This document shows positions 19,676-30,766 of a stretch of 54,635 nucleotides of DNA, piece by piece (the stretch's first letter is position 1; each line of letters opens with the position of its first letter). This DNA is from Aeromicrobium sp. CnD17-E (GTDB lineage Bacteria; Actinomycetota; Actinomycetes; Propionibacteriales; Nocardioidaceae): the NCBI RefSeq assembly GCF_024124745.1, contig NZ_JAMXRU010000011.1, forward strand, positions 1 through 54,635. The letters run 5' to 3'. A program made the position numbers and the translations under genes. Under the pieces are notes generated by a model. That model did no database searches. It saw nothing but the letters and a program-made list of their open reading frames with translations, and was not told the origin of the DNA.

Positions 19676-20469
19676 ACGCCTCGTCCCTGCGTGCCGACGG
19701 GATCACCGTGGGCTACGGCGGCGCCCCGGTGCTGCGCGACCTCGACTTCACGGTGAGCCGCGGTCACTTCACGGCCGTGATCGGGCCCAACGGCTGCGGC
19801 AAGTCGACCCTGGTCAAGACCCTCGCCCGGACGCTGCGGCCGACGGCGGGCCGGGTCGTGCTCGACGGCGTGCCCGTCGAGCGGCACCGCTCCAAGCACG
19901 TCGCCCGACGGATCGGCCTGCTGCCGCAGGAGCCCGTGGTGCCCGACGGCATCACCGTCGAGGAGCTGGTCGCCCGGGGCCGGCACCCGTACCACGCGCC
20001 GCTGCGGCAGTGGAGCGAGGGCGACGACGAGGCGATCGCCTCGGCGCTGACGGCCACGGGCGTCGACGCGCTGGCGGGTCGACGGGTGGCGGACCTCTCG
20101 GGAGGGCAGCGGCAGCGTGCGTGGATCGCCATGGTCCTCGCGCAGCAGACCGAGTTCGTCCTGCTCGACGAGCCGACGTCGTTCCTCGACCTCGCGCACC
20201 AGCTCGACGTGCTGCGCCTGTGCCAGGAGATCCGGGCCGCCGGACGCACCGTCGTGGCGGTGCTGCACGACCTGAACCAGGCGGCCCGCTACGCCGACCG
20301 CGTCGTGCTCATGCGTGACGGCGGCGTCGTGGCCGAGGGCACGCCGCGCGAGGTCGTGACGAGCGCCCAGGTCGAGGAGGTCTTCGGCGTGCGCTGCCGG
20401 CTGATCGAGGACCCGGAGTCGGCTACTCCGCTGATGGTCCCGCTGCAGGACCAGCGCGCTCGGCCTTGA
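19672..20469 (+). CDS. Siderophore ABC transporter ATPase (FepC-like)
   Basis: ATP-binding subunit, 265 residues. Walker A is GPNGCGKST, the Q-loop lies in IGLLPQEP, the signature is LSGGQRQRAWIAM, Walker B is FVLLDEPTSFLDL, and the switch His is in VLHDLNQAARYAD. These are the features of the FepC/FhuC group. It is coupled by an ATGA overlap to the permease gene. Its last 47 bp overlap the end of the convergent regulator gene, leaving no room for a terminator. Confidence 0.94.
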   Translation: MNASSLRADGITVGYGGAPVLRDLDFTVSRGHFTAVIGPNGCGKSTLVKTLARTLRPTAGRVVLDGVPVERHRSKHVARRIGLLPQEPVVPDGITVEELVARGRHPYHAPLRQWSEGDDEAIASALTATGVDALAGRRVADLSGGQRQRAWIAMVLAQQTEFVLLDEPTSFLDLAHQLDVLRLCQEIRAAGRTVVAVLHDLNQAARYADRVVLMRDGGVVAEGTPREVVTSAQVEEVFGVRCRLIEDPESATPLMVPLQDQRARP

Positions 20470-20917
20470 CCTCCTGCCAGCGCTCGTCGAGGCGGACGTC
20501 GTCGAGCAGCCACGCCATGTAGTGGTGCATGTGGGTGAGTCGCTCGTGGGCCGGGCTGCCCTCCGGGACGTCGGGCAGCGCGCGGGCGGCGAGGTCGCGC
20601 TGGGCCTGCAGGTAGGGCCGCTCGTGCTGGAGGAAGCGACCCCACACGTCGCGCGCCATGAAGTGGCGTGTGGCCCGCTCGCCGGGACGTCGCTCGTGGT
20701 GGACGAAGCCGGCGTCGGCGAGGCTGCGGGTGGCGTTGGAGACCGACCCCGTGCTCACGTCGAGGTCGGCGGCGATCTGCGCGGCCGTGACGCCGTCGGA
20801 CTCGTCGAGGAGGAGGTACGCGGCGATCCGACCCTCGGTGCGCGACGCGCCCCGCGACGTCCACGCCCGCGCGAAGGACTCGATGAACTCGGCTCGACGA
20901 GCGCCGCTGATCGTCAT
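20423..20917 (-). CDS. GbsR/MarR-type winged-helix regulator
   Basis: A 164-residue protein with a winged-helix domain in the first 80 residues: RIAAYLLLDESDGVTAAQIA, then SVSNATRSLADAGFVHHE with a recognition-helix character. A helical C-terminal half (LQHERPYLQAQRDLAARAL) probably serves dimerisation. This layout is that of GbsR-like MarR relatives. It is convergent with, and overlaps, the transporter ATPase gene, and divergent from furA. Its target could be either neighbour or itself. A -10 box 6 nt before the ATG indicates a leaderless mRNA. Confidence 0.8.
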   Translation of the reverse strand: MTISGARRAEFIESFARAWTSRGASRTEGRIAAYLLLDESDGVTAAQIAADLDVSTGSVSNATRSLADAGFVHHERRPGERATRHFMARDVWGRFLQHERPYLQAQRDLAARALPDVPEGSPAHERLTHMHHYMAWLLDDVRLDERWQEVKAERAGPAAGPSAE

Positions 20918-20923
20918 CGGACC

Positions 20924-20929
20924 AGGGTA
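20924..20929 (-). promoter_or_regulatory. -10 box of the GbsR-like gene, predicted leaderless
   Basis: TACCCT on the minus strand is followed by 6 nt and the ATG at 20917, with no Shine-Dalgarno sequence between them. Confidence 0.5.
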
Positions 20930-21004
20930 CGAGCCGGCGGGGGCGCCGGCTCGTCAGCGCGCTCGAGGAACCGGCACGCGGGCAGCAGGTGAACACCGCG
21001 TGTC

Positions 21005-23782
<2,778 letters not shown>

Positions 23783-23797
23783 CGCACCCCGTACGCA

Positions 23798-23834
23798 CAG
23801 GAGGGCCCGGACCGCGACGGTCCGGGCCCTCCTG
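23798..23834 (+). terminator. Terminator of furA-katG
   Basis: A perfect 16-bp stem (23798-23813 with 23819-23834) with a 5-nt loop, 15 nt after the katG stop. It could also serve the convergent DUF1304 gene. Confidence 0.85.
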
Positions 23835-23863
23835 CGTCGTCCTGGACGGCGGGGGAGCGTGGC

Positions 23864-24247
23864 TCAGAGCAGGCCGACGGCCAGCGCGAGGACACCGAGC
23901 AGCGGCAGCGTGCCCTGCGAGACGGCGGCGCGCGCCTTGTCGGGGCTCGACACGAGGAGCACGAGGGCGGCCGCGACCATCGAGCCCGCACCCGTGAACG
24001 CGAGGGTGGCGCCGACGGTGGTGACGTCGAGTGCCAGGAGCACGGCTCCTGCTCCGGCCGTCACGGCCAGGAAGAGGTTGTAGAAGCCCTGGTTGTAGGC
24101 GAGCTCGCGCGTGGCCTCGGCCTCCTCCGGGCCGAGGCCGAAGGTGCGGCGTCCCCGCGGACTCGTCCAGGCGAAGGACTCGAGCCAGAAGATGTACACG
24201 TGCAGCGCTGCTGCGAGGGCGACGAGGACGACTCCGAGCGCGGTCAT
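23864..24247 (-). CDS. DUF1304 family membrane protein
   Basis: A 127-residue protein with four predicted membrane spans. It begins [20 protein letters not shown], then [17 protein letters not shown] and [20 protein letters not shown], the conserved core of DUF1304. Function unknown. The ATG at 24247 is preceded in frame by ATGs at 24256 and 24259, so the start could be 3-4 residues earlier. It is convergent with katG and divergent from the MFS exporter gene. Confidence 0.85.
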   Translation of the reverse strand: MTALGVVLVALAAALHVYIFWLESFAWTSPRGRRTFGLGPEEAEATRELAYNQGFYNLFLAVTAGAGAVLLALDVTTVGATLAFTGAGSMVAAALVLLVSSPDKARAAVSQGTLPLLGVLALAVGLL

Positions 24248-24302
24248 GCGCCCCATCATGGCCGATGCCGCGACGGGGTGGCCGAGGTCACGTCGTGCTT
24301 GG

Positions 24303-24344
24303 TTGCAGACGACAACTATCGGAGTATGGTTGTGGATGTCAACC
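24303..24344 (+). promoter_or_regulatory. Promoter and probable MarR operator of the exporter operon
   Basis: A -35 TTGCAG (24303-24308) and a -10 TATGGT (24325-24330) have a 16-bp spacer. GGTTG and CAACC half-sites form the inverted repeat GGTTG-N7-CAACC at 24328-24344 over the predicted start point. ACAAC at 24312 pairs with GTTGT further on. Overlapping symmetric half-sites fit a MarR-type dimer, probably the product of the second gene of the operon. Confidence 0.5.
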
Positions 24345-24370
24345 AGTCCGTCCGAGCAGAAAGAGGAGCC

Positions 24371-26002
24371 GTGCCAGAACCCACCACCGCCGCCGCACCA
24401 CCGTCGTCCGAGGACAGCGGGGAGATGACCCATCGCCAGGTGCTCGAGGCGCTGAGCGGCCTCCTCCTCGCGATGTTCGTCGCCATGGTGTCCAGCACCG
24501 TCGTCACGAACGCGCTGCCGCGGATCGTCACCGACCTGAAGGGCAGCCAGACCGGCTACACCTGGGTCGTCGTCGCGACGCTGCTCACCATGACCGCCAC
24601 CACGCCCATCTGGGGCAAGCTGGCCGACCTGTTCAGCAAGAAGCTGCTCGTGCAGGTGGCGCTCGTCATCTTCACGATCGGGTCGCTCATCGCCGCCTCC
24701 GCACAGAGCATGGGCGTGCTCATCGGCGCCCGCGCCGTGCAGGGCCTCGGCGTCGGCGGTCTCACCGCCCTCGTGCAGGTCGTCATCGCCTCGATGGTCA
24801 GCCCCCGTGAGCGTGGTCGCTACTCCGGCTACATCGGTGCCGTCTTCGCCCTCGCGACCGTCAGCGGACCGCTCATCGGTGGCGTGATCGTCGACAGCCC
24901 GCTCGGCTGGCGCGGCTGCTTCTTCGTCGGCCTGCCGTTCGCCGTCGCCGCCTTCGTCCTGCTGCAGCGCACGCTGCACCTGCCCGTCGTGCGCCGCGAG
25001 GTCTCGATCGACTACCTCGGCGCCACGCTGATCATGGGCGGCGTCAGCCTCCTGCTCGTCTGGATCTCCCTCGCCGGTGCGCACTTCGCCTGGGTCTCCG
25101 CCACGTCCGCCCTGCTCGTCGTCGGTGGTGTGCTGCTCATCGCGCTCGCCCTCGTCGTCGAGGCCCGGTACGCCCGCGAGCCGATCATCCCGCTGCGACT
25201 CTTCCGCGACCGCACCACGTCGCTGGCCACGCTCGCCTCCGTCATGATCGGCGTCGCGATGTTCGGCGCGACGGTCTACCTGAGCCAGTACTTCCAGTAC
25301 TCGCGCGGCATGACGCCGACCGAGGCCGGCCTGATGTCGATCGCGATGGTCGGCGGCCTGCTCGTCTCGAGCATCACCTCCGGGCGGATCATCAGCCGCA
25401 CCGGCGTCTGGAAGCGCTGGCTGGTCGGCGGCATGCTGCTCGTCGTGCTCGGCTTCGGCCTGCTCGGCACGATCGACGCCAGCACCCCGCTGTACGTCGT
25501 CGGGCTCTACATGGCACTCGTCGGCCTCGGTCTCGGCGCCACGATGCAGAACCTGGTGCTCGCCGTGCAGAACAACACGCGGCTCGAGGACATGGGCGCC
25601 GCCAGCTCCGTCGTCGCGTTCTTCCGCTCGCTGGGCGGGTCGGCCGGCGTGGCCGTGCTCGGCACGATCCTGAGCCACGACGTGAAGGGCAACGTCTCCG
25701 ACGGCGTGCGCGACCTCGCCGCCTCCGGCCAGCTCGACCGGGCCGACCTCGAGCGGCTGAGCCACTCGACGGGCCAGATCCCCGACCTGTCCACGCTGCC
25801 TGGGCCGTTCCGGACGCTGTACGAGACCGCCTTCGGCGACGCGTTCGGCCACATCTTCCTCGTGGCCACGCCGTTCGCGGTCGCCGCGCTCGTGTGCATC
25901 CTGTTCATCAAGGAGGTGCCGCTGCGCACCACGATCCAGAAGGACGTGGAGGTGCTCGAGACCGAGGGCCAGCCGGCCGACACGGTGGCGAGCCTGCGAT
26001 GA
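24371..26002 (+). CDS. MFS multidrug exporter, DHA2 (EmrB/QacA) type
   Basis: Proton-driven exporter of 543 residues with about 14 membrane spans. The N-terminal half has VSSTVVTNALPRIVTDL, WVVVATLLTMTATTPIWGKL and the loop motif GKLADLFSKK. GARAVQGLGVGGL and GPLIGGVIVDSPLGWRGCFF correspond to motifs B and C of the family. RBS GAGGAG precedes the GTG at 24371. The marR gene is coupled by an ATGA overlap, the usual arrangement of a drug exporter with its local repressor. The substrate is unknown. Confidence 0.93.
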   Translation: MPEPTTAAAPPSSEDSGEMTHRQVLEALSGLLLAMFVAMVSSTVVTNALPRIVTDLKGSQTGYTWVVVATLLTMTATTPIWGKLADLFSKKLLVQVALVIFTIGSLIAASAQSMGVLIGARAVQGLGVGGLTALVQVVIASMVSPRERGRYSGYIGAVFALATVSGPLIGGVIVDSPLGWRGCFFVGLPFAVAAFVLLQRTLHLPVVRREVSIDYLGATLIMGGVSLLLVWISLAGAHFAWVSATSALLVVGGVLLIALALVVEARYAREPIIPLRLFRDRTTSLATLASVMIGVAMFGATVYLSQYFQYSRGMTPTEAGLMSIAMVGGLLVSSITSGRIISRTGVWKRWLVGGMLLVVLGFGLLGTIDASTPLYVVGLYMALVGLGLGATMQNLVLAVQNNTRLEDMGAASSVVAFFRSLGGSAGVAVLGTILSHDVKGNVSDGVRDLAASGQLDRADLERLSHSTGQIPDLSTLPGPFRTLYETAFGDAFGHIFLVATPFAVAALVCILFIKEVPLRTTIQKDVEVLETEGQPADTVASLR

Positions 26003-26469
26003 CCGCCGGCACGGTGCCCCCCGCCGCCTCGTCGCTCGACGCGCTCCGGCTCGTCGAGCACGAGGTGGGGGTGCTGATGCGCCGGGCCCGCCGGGCGCTC
26101 ACCGAGCGCGCGCGGCTCGTGCACCCGGACCTGCAGGCCATCGGGTACCTCGTCCTCGTGCAGGTCGAGGCCGACGGCCCGGTCCGGGGGAGCGGTCTGT
26201 GCGACGTCCTCCACCTCGACAAGGGCGCGGTGAGCCGCTCCGTGCAGCACCTGCTCGACCTCGGCCTCGTCGACCGGACGCCCGACCCCGACGACGGACG
26301 GGCGACGCTCCTCTCGGTCAGCGACGAGGGGCGTCGTCGGGTCCGGGCCGTCGACGCCGCCCGGCGGGAGCTGCTCGGCGAGCGGTTCGCGGACTGGAGC
26401 CGTGAGGACCTCTGCGACGTCGCCGCGACGTTGCGCCGCTACAACGCGAGCTTCGGCCCCGAGGCCTGA
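25999..26469 (+). CDS. MarR family transcriptional regulator
   Basis: A 156-residue winged-helix repressor. The DNA-binding region is GLCDVLHLDKGAVSRSVQHL followed by the wing DRTPDPDDGRATLLSVSDEG, with the Asp-x-Arg of the wing that is typical of MarR. N- and C-terminal helices form the dimer interface. It is translated from an ATG overlapping the exporter stop and probably represses the operon at 24303-24344. Its last 31 bp overlap the convergent acetyltransferase gene. Confidence 0.92.
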   Translation: MTAGTVPPAASSLDALRLVEHEVGVLMRRARRALTERARLVHPDLQAIGYLVLVQVEADGPVRGSGLCDVLHLDKGAVSRSVQHLLDLGLVDRTPDPDDGRATLLSVSDEGRRRVRAVDAARRELLGERFADWSREDLCDVAATLRRYNASFGPEA

Positions 26470-26948
26470 GCGCCTGCGTCCGCCGCGAGGTCGAGCGTCA
26501 TGAAGACGCTGAGCGGGTCCGGTCCGTAGTCGGCGAACGGCCCGCACTCGACGAAGCCGCGCCGCGCGTAGAGCCGCCGGGCGGGGGCGAAGTGCTCCTC
26601 CGCGCCGGTCTCGAGGGAGACCCGCTGGAGACCGTCGGCCCTGGCGACGTCGACGAGGTGCTCCAGGACGGCGGCCGCGACACCGCGACCTCGGGCTGCC
26701 TGCGGGGTCCGCATGGCCTTGAGCTCCCCGAGCAGTCCGGGATGCGTCCTCAGCGCGCCGACCCCGAGCAGCACGGGCGGCTCCTCGTCGGTCCAGGCGG
26801 CGACCATGCGCACGTCCGGACGGGCCAGCGCGTCGTGGGGGAGGGCGTGGACGCTCTCCGGCGGTGACGTCGCCCGCATCTCGGCGAGGTGCTCGTCGAG
26901 CAGCGCCGCGACGTCGGGGTCGTGGGGCGAGACGGTCCGTACGTGCAT
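26439..26948 (-). CDS. GNAT family N-acetyltransferase
   Basis: A 169-residue acetyl-CoA-dependent transferase. The acetyl-CoA loop lies in LKAMRTPQAARGRGVAAAVL (Arg-x-x-Gly-x-Gly/Ala type), followed by VSLETGAEEHFAPARRLYAR and GFVECGPFADY. This pattern is shared with the PhnO/YafP-like branch. The substrate is unknown. The ATG at 26948 is chosen because the N-terminus MHVRTVSPHDPDVAALL fits the family. It overlaps the 3' end of marR by 31 bp and is divergent from the DUF5819-like gene, with only 40 bp between them. Confidence 0.88.
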   Translation of the reverse strand: MHVRTVSPHDPDVAALLDEHLAEMRATSPPESVHALPHDALARPDVRMVAAWTDEEPPVLLGVGALRTHPGLLGELKAMRTPQAARGRGVAAAVLEHLVDVARADGLQRVSLETGAEEHFAPARRLYARRGFVECGPFADYGPDPLSVFMTLDLAADAGAQASGPKLAL

Positions 26949-26976
26949 GTGGCCATCTTCGCGCGGGTCCGGCGAG

Positions 26977-26982
26977 TACCGT
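26977..26982 (+). promoter_or_regulatory. -10 box of the first DUF5819-HTTM pair, predicted leaderless
   Basis: TACCGT is followed by 6 nt and the GTG at 26989. The same geometry precedes the paralogous pair at 30767. Confidence 0.55.
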
Positions 26983-26988
26983 GACCGG

Positions 26989-27768
26989 GTGCAGCACGAG
27001 TCGGTCGACGCGCGTCCGCGTCCCTCCCGGTGGCGTGTCGCGGTCGTCGGCGTGGTCGTCGCGCTCGGCGCCGCGCACCTGCTCGGCGTCACCGCAGCCG
27101 CCCTGCCGCCCAACGCGTACTCCGACGCCGCGCGTCCCGCGACGTCGTACCTCGGCGCCTACTTCTCGCAGAACTGGCGGCTGTTCGCCCCGAACCCGAT
27201 CGCGTCCGACCGGGTCGTGCGCTTCCAGGGGGCCTACGAGGAGGACGGCCGCACCGAGGTCACGCCGTGGCTGGACTGGACCGACGTCGAGCTCGACCTC
27301 GTGCGCCACCGCCTCGTCGGCGGTCGCGCCGGCTACGTCACCAACAAGCTCTACGGTCCGCTGGCGAACCGCTACGCGGCGCTCGACGAGCCCCAGCGCG
27401 CGGTCGCCGACGTCGTCGACCCCGCCAAGGTCCTGACGTGGCGGCGGCTCGACCGTGAGCTGCGCGCGGGCTCGAACGACCGCTTCGACGACGCGCAGGT
27501 GGCCCTCTACCTCGCCTACGACCGCGCGACGACGGAGCTGGCCACCGACGCGCTGGAGGCCGCCCACCCCGGACGCCGTCTGGTCGCCGTCCGGTACGCG
27601 ACGCGCAGCCAGGACGTCACGCCCTGGGCGGCGCGGCACGGCTCGGCGGCGGAGCGGCAGACCGCGCGTCCCACGCCGGTCCAGCGGATCAACGGCTGGC
27701 GGACCCCGCTGCGCGGCGACGCCGCCGAGCGCGCCGTGGTCGCCGACTTCCTGCGGAGGCACCGATGA
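26989..27768 (+). CDS. DUF5819-like membrane-anchored protein, copy 1
   Basis: A 259-residue protein with one N-terminal membrane span (about residues 15-38) and an extracytoplasmic domain. The conserved-looking part begins YLGAYFSQNWRLFAPNP (about 54-70), followed by VTPWLDWTDVELDL. Its paralog at 30767 shares the Y-x-x-x-YF-x-Q-x-W-x-L pattern and TPWLD. The architecture and the aromatic W-x-LF-x-P motif recall SdpA, the partner of the HTTM protein SdpB. The DUF5819 label is from memory and should be confirmed. Its stop overlaps the HTTM gene in an ATGA, so the two products are probably made in equal amounts and act together. Confidence 0.7.
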   Translation: MQHESVDARPRPSRWRVAVVGVVVALGAAHLLGVTAAALPPNAYSDAARPATSYLGAYFSQNWRLFAPNPIASDRVVRFQGAYEEDGRTEVTPWLDWTDVELDLVRHRLVGGRAGYVTNKLYGPLANRYAALDEPQRAVADVVDPAKVLTWRRLDRELRAGSNDRFDDAQVALYLAYDRATTELATDALEAAHPGRRLVAVRYATRSQDVTPWAARHGSAAERQTARPTPVQRINGWRTPLRGDAAERAVVADFLRRHR

Positions 27769-28739
27769 GCGGCGTCGGTGACCGGGTCTGGACCTGGCTG
27801 ACCGCGCGCAAGCACGCGACGCGCGGCCTCGCCATCACGCGGATCGTGCTCGGTCTCATCGTCTGGACGCAGCTGCTCGCCAACTGGTCCGACCGCCACT
27901 ACACGTGGGGCGACGGCGCGACGTGGACGCAGGGCGTGCGCGACGTGAAGTCCTGGCCGGGCTTCCTGGGCATCTTCCAGCAGGCCCACGGTGCGAGCTT
28001 CGACGCGCTGTACCTGCTCACGGTGCTGGCGGGCGTGCTGCTCATGGTGGGCCTCTGGACCCGCGCGTCGGCGCTGCTGACCCTGTTCCTCTGGATGTCG
28101 CTGTACGTCTGCAACCCGTTCGTCGGCTCCGGCGGCGACGCGGTGCTGCGCATGGTGCTGCTGTACGCCTGCTTCACCGACTCCGGCCGGCACCTCTCCG
28201 TCGACGCCTGGCTGCGTGCCCGCCGCGGGGAGCTGCGTCCGGTGCTGCCCGGCTGGCTGTCGACCACGCTCCACAACGTGGCCGTGGTCCTGATCATCCA
28301 CCAGGTGGTCATGGTCTACGTGGGCTCGGCGCTCTGGAAGGTGCAGAGCGACCTCTGGCTCGACGGCACGGCCGTGTACTACCCGCTGCAGACCGAGGCC
28401 TACTCGCCGTGGCGCGACCTCCTGCACCCGCTGTCGAGCGCGTCGCCCGTCGTGATGGCCGCGACCTGGACCGCCATCGTCGTCCAGCTGCTGTTCCCCG
28501 TGCTGCTGCTCTACCGCAGCACCCGGGCCGTGTCCCTCGTGGTGATCACCGGCATGCACCTCGGCATCGGGGTGTTCATGGGGATCATGTACTTCTCGCT
28601 CGTGATGATCGCGGTCGACATGATGCTCGTCAGCGACGCCTCGTGGCAGCGTGGCGGACGGTGGTGCCGGGCCTGGTGGGCACGACGGCGGGGGACGCCG
28701 GACCACGCCGGCCTGGTTGACCTGCGCAACTCTGTGTGA
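27765..28739 (+). CDS. HTTM-domain (VKGC/SdpB-like) membrane protein, copy 1
   Basis: A 324-residue polytopic membrane protein. HTTM features are an early Arg-containing first span (LAITRIVLGLIVWTQLL), the loop CNPFVGSGGDAVLRM, and the core LHNVAVVLIIHQVVMVYVGS followed by Lys192 and DGTAVYYPLQ. HTTM proteins include vitamin K-dependent carboxylase and SdpB. Lys192 appears to occupy the place of the catalytic base Lys218 of human VKGC (judged by eye). The enzymatic reaction is unknown. It is coupled to the DUF5819-like gene, and the same pair recurs at 30.8-32.6 kb. Confidence 0.82.
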   Translation: MSGVGDRVWTWLTARKHATRGLAITRIVLGLIVWTQLLANWSDRHYTWGDGATWTQGVRDVKSWPGFLGIFQQAHGASFDALYLLTVLAGVLLMVGLWTRASALLTLFLWMSLYVCNPFVGSGGDAVLRMVLLYACFTDSGRHLSVDAWLRARRGELRPVLPGWLSTTLHNVAVVLIIHQVVMVYVGSALWKVQSDLWLDGTAVYYPLQTEAYSPWRDLLHPLSSASPVVMAATWTAIVVQLLFPVLLLYRSTRAVSLVVITGMHLGIGVFMGIMYFSLVMIAVDMMLVSDASWQRGGRWCRAWWARRRGTPDHAGLVDLRNSV

Positions 28740-28743
28740 TGTG

Positions 28744-28791
28744 TCTCAGGTGACAGTCGGAGCGCACGGTGACCTGAGATCTGCGTAAGAT
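28744..28791 (+). promoter_or_regulatory. Promoter region of the anchor-G surface protein gene
   Basis: TCTCAGGT (28744-28751) and ACCTGAGA (28772-28779) form a perfect 8-bp inverted repeat around 20 nt, and each arm also carries a GGTGAC copy. TAAGAT at 28786-28791 fits a -10 box and would give a leader of about 100 nt. The palindrome lies where a -35 region would be, so it is a likely operator. Confidence 0.45.
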
Positions 28792-28895
28792 GTCCCGCAA
28801 CGACCGCTGAGGCGGGCGTTGCACCGGCCCGCGGTCCGCAGCTCTTCCCCCAAGAAGCGCACCGCAAGACACAGCGACATGGGAGTCACTCCACG

Positions 28896-30689
28896 ATGAA
28901 CAAGCTCGGCAGGAACACCCTCGCCCTCGGGTTGAGCACCCTGCTCATCACCTCAGCGGCGGCCTTCTCCGCCAACGCGGCCGACGAGACGGAGTCGCAC
29001 GCGACCAGCCGTTTCCTCAGCGGCACGATCGGCGGCACGAACCTCGACGCCATCGCGGAGCTGGAGGGCACCTCGGCCGACAACCCGGGCGACCCGGGGC
29101 CGAACACCAACCCGCTGTCGCTGACGGTGCTGCAGGCCATCCCGATCGACATCCCCGGCGGGATCGACCTCAACCTGGCCGACTTCCTGAGCCCGGGCAA
29201 CGGCTCGGCCGGCGTCGCGAACCACTACGCCGCGGCCCCCCAGACCAACTCCGCCGCCGCGGCCAGCGGTGCCGTGAACAACACCGGCGCGATCCTGGCC
29301 CCCGGCAACGGCGAGTTCCCCTCGAACGCGAAGATCTCGCTCGACGGCGGTGTCCTGAACGGCATCAACGACGAGCTCGCGGGTGTCGACCTGTCGCTCG
29401 GCGCGCTGTCCGGCTCCGCCGTCATCGACAAGGGCGACCTGACGCGTGACTACCAGATCGGCAGCGCCACGCTGGACGTCAAGGTCCCGCTGCTCGCCGA
29501 CCTGACCGGTGACCTCTCCACGGCGCTGAACGGCCTGGACGCGGCGAACGACATCACCATCAGCCCGGCCTCGCTCTGCCCCGTGCTCAACGACACGCTG
29601 AACGTCGGGACGAGCACGCTGCTCGCGCAGCTGCGCTCGCTCGGCCTCGGTGCGCTGGCCGACACCCTCGGTCCGGTGCTGCAGACCCTCGGTCTGAACG
29701 AGGTCGACCTGTGCAACCTGCCGACCCTCCCGGTCAGCGGCACGCCGATCTTCGGCGACGACGTGCTCAGCCAGCTGATCACCGTCCAGGTCAAGGGCCT
29801 CGGTGACGTCACGAGCGGCATCGCCAACTTCTCCAGCGACGGCGTGGCCGTCGACCTGGCGACCGGCACGATCTCGCTCGACCTCGCGAAGATCCTGCAG
29901 GCGGCCGGCGTCGACATCAACAACCTGCCGCCGAACACGGACCTCGTGCAGTACATCACCAGCGACCTGATCGCCGGCAAGATCACGAACGTCCTCAACA
30001 ACGCGATCGACGACATCGTCACCAACATCGGCAAGGTCAGCCTGCAGGTCACCGTGGCCGGCACGACGGTCATCCCGGAGTCCGACCTCGGTGCGCTCAC
30101 CGACCCGCTGACGGCGATCCTCAAGCAGGTCACCGACGCGGTGCAGCAGATCGGCGCCCCGATCGACGACCTGCTCGGCGACCTCGCTCCCGACCTGGCC
30201 CGCATCGTCAAGCTGACGGCCAACACGCAGTCGACGTCCACGACGCCCACGCTGTCCGCGGGCGGCGAGAGCGCCGGCGTCCTGGCGGCCGCCGCGACCG
30301 GTACCTACTACCGTCAGGGCGCGCTCCGCGTCGACCTGCTCGGTGGTCAGCTCGCCAGCGTCGACCTCGCCAACGCCGAGGTCGCGCTGACCGCGGCGGA
30401 CGACACCGACGCGCAGGCCGACACGCAGGCCGACGCCGACGCGCAGGCTGACGCCCAGGCCGATGCCCAGGCTGACGCCCAGGCCGACGCCGACGCCATC
30501 GCGGACGCTGCGTCCGACGCCCAGGCCGACGCGGTCGCGGACGCCGACGCGCAGGCCGACGCCGACGTGACCACCACGCTGCCCAGCACGGGCGCCCCGA
30601 ACCTGCTGCCCTTCTGGCTGCTGGGTCTGGGCCTGGTGCTCTTCGGCGCCGCGGTGCTCATCAACGAGCGTCGTCGCATGTCGCTCTGA
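28896..30689 (+). CDS. Choice-of-anchor G family surface protein with LPXTG-type sorting signal
   Basis: A 597-residue exported protein. The signal peptide is MNKLGRNTLALGLSTLLITS, ending near ANAA. The mature N-terminal part (SRFLSGTIGGTNLDAIAEL, VANHYAAAPQTNSAAAASGA) matches the choice-of-anchor G type, followed by a long domain rich in LGALADTLGP-like repeats. Then comes an Ala-Asp-Gln repeat (about residues 504-558). At the C-terminus LPSTGA, a hydrophobic span and NERRRMSL form a sortase signal, so it is anchored to the wall. Cysteines occur as SLCPVLND and VDLCNLP. GGGAG precedes the ATG. The role is unknown. It sits exactly between two DUF5819-HTTM pairs. Confidence 0.88.
   Translation: MNKLGRNTLALGLSTLLITSAAAFSANAADETESHATSRFLSGTIGGTNLDAIAELEGTSADNPGDPGPNTNPLSLTVLQAIPIDIPGGIDLNLADFLSPGNGSAGVANHYAAAPQTNSAAAASGAVNNTGAILAPGNGEFPSNAKISLDGGVLNGINDELAGVDLSLGALSGSAVIDKGDLTRDYQIGSATLDVKVPLLADLTGDLSTALNGLDAANDITISPASLCPVLNDTLNVGTSTLLAQLRSLGLGALADTLGPVLQTLGLNEVDLCNLPTLPVSGTPIFGDDVLSQLITVQVKGLGDVTSGIANFSSDGVAVDLATGTISLDLAKILQAAGVDINNLPPNTDLVQYITSDLIAGKITNVLNNAIDDIVTNIGKVSLQVTVAGTTVIPESDLGALTDPLTAILKQVTDAVQQIGAPIDDLLGDLAPDLARIVKLTANTQSTSTTPTLSAGGESAGVLAAAATGTYYRQGALRVDLLGGQLASVDLANAEVALTAADDTDAQADTQADADAQADAQADAQADAQADADAIADAASDAQADAVADADAQADADVTTTLPSTGAPNLLPFWLLGLGLVLFGAAVLINERRRMSL
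30405..30570 (+). repeat. In-frame Ala-Asp-Gln repeat of the surface protein
   Basis: GC-rich near-repeats of 6, 12 and 18 bp encode units such as DAQADAQA and DADAQA just before the LPXTG motif. The stretch is strongly acidic and probably extended, serving as a wall-spanning stalk. Length variation between strains is expected. Confidence 0.85.
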
Positions 30690-30702
30690 CGCTGCACACC
30701 AC

Positions 30703-30744
30703 GACGCCTGCCCGGTGACCGCTCGCGGTCGCCGGGCAGGCGTC
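30703..30744 (+). terminator. Terminator of the surface protein gene
   Basis: An 18-bp stem (30703-30720 with 30727-30744) with one G-U pair and a 6-nt loop, 13 nt after the stop codon. Confidence 0.8.
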
Positions 30745-30754
30745 TGTCCGGACC

Positions 30755-30760
30755 TACGAT
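30755..30760 (+). promoter_or_regulatory. -10 box of the second DUF5819-HTTM pair, predicted leaderless
   Basis: TACGAT is followed by the 6 nt GGAGGC and then the ATG at 30767. The GGAGG is too close to act as a normal ribosome-binding site if transcription starts at the ATG. Confidence 0.5.
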
Positions 30761-30766
30761 GGAGGC

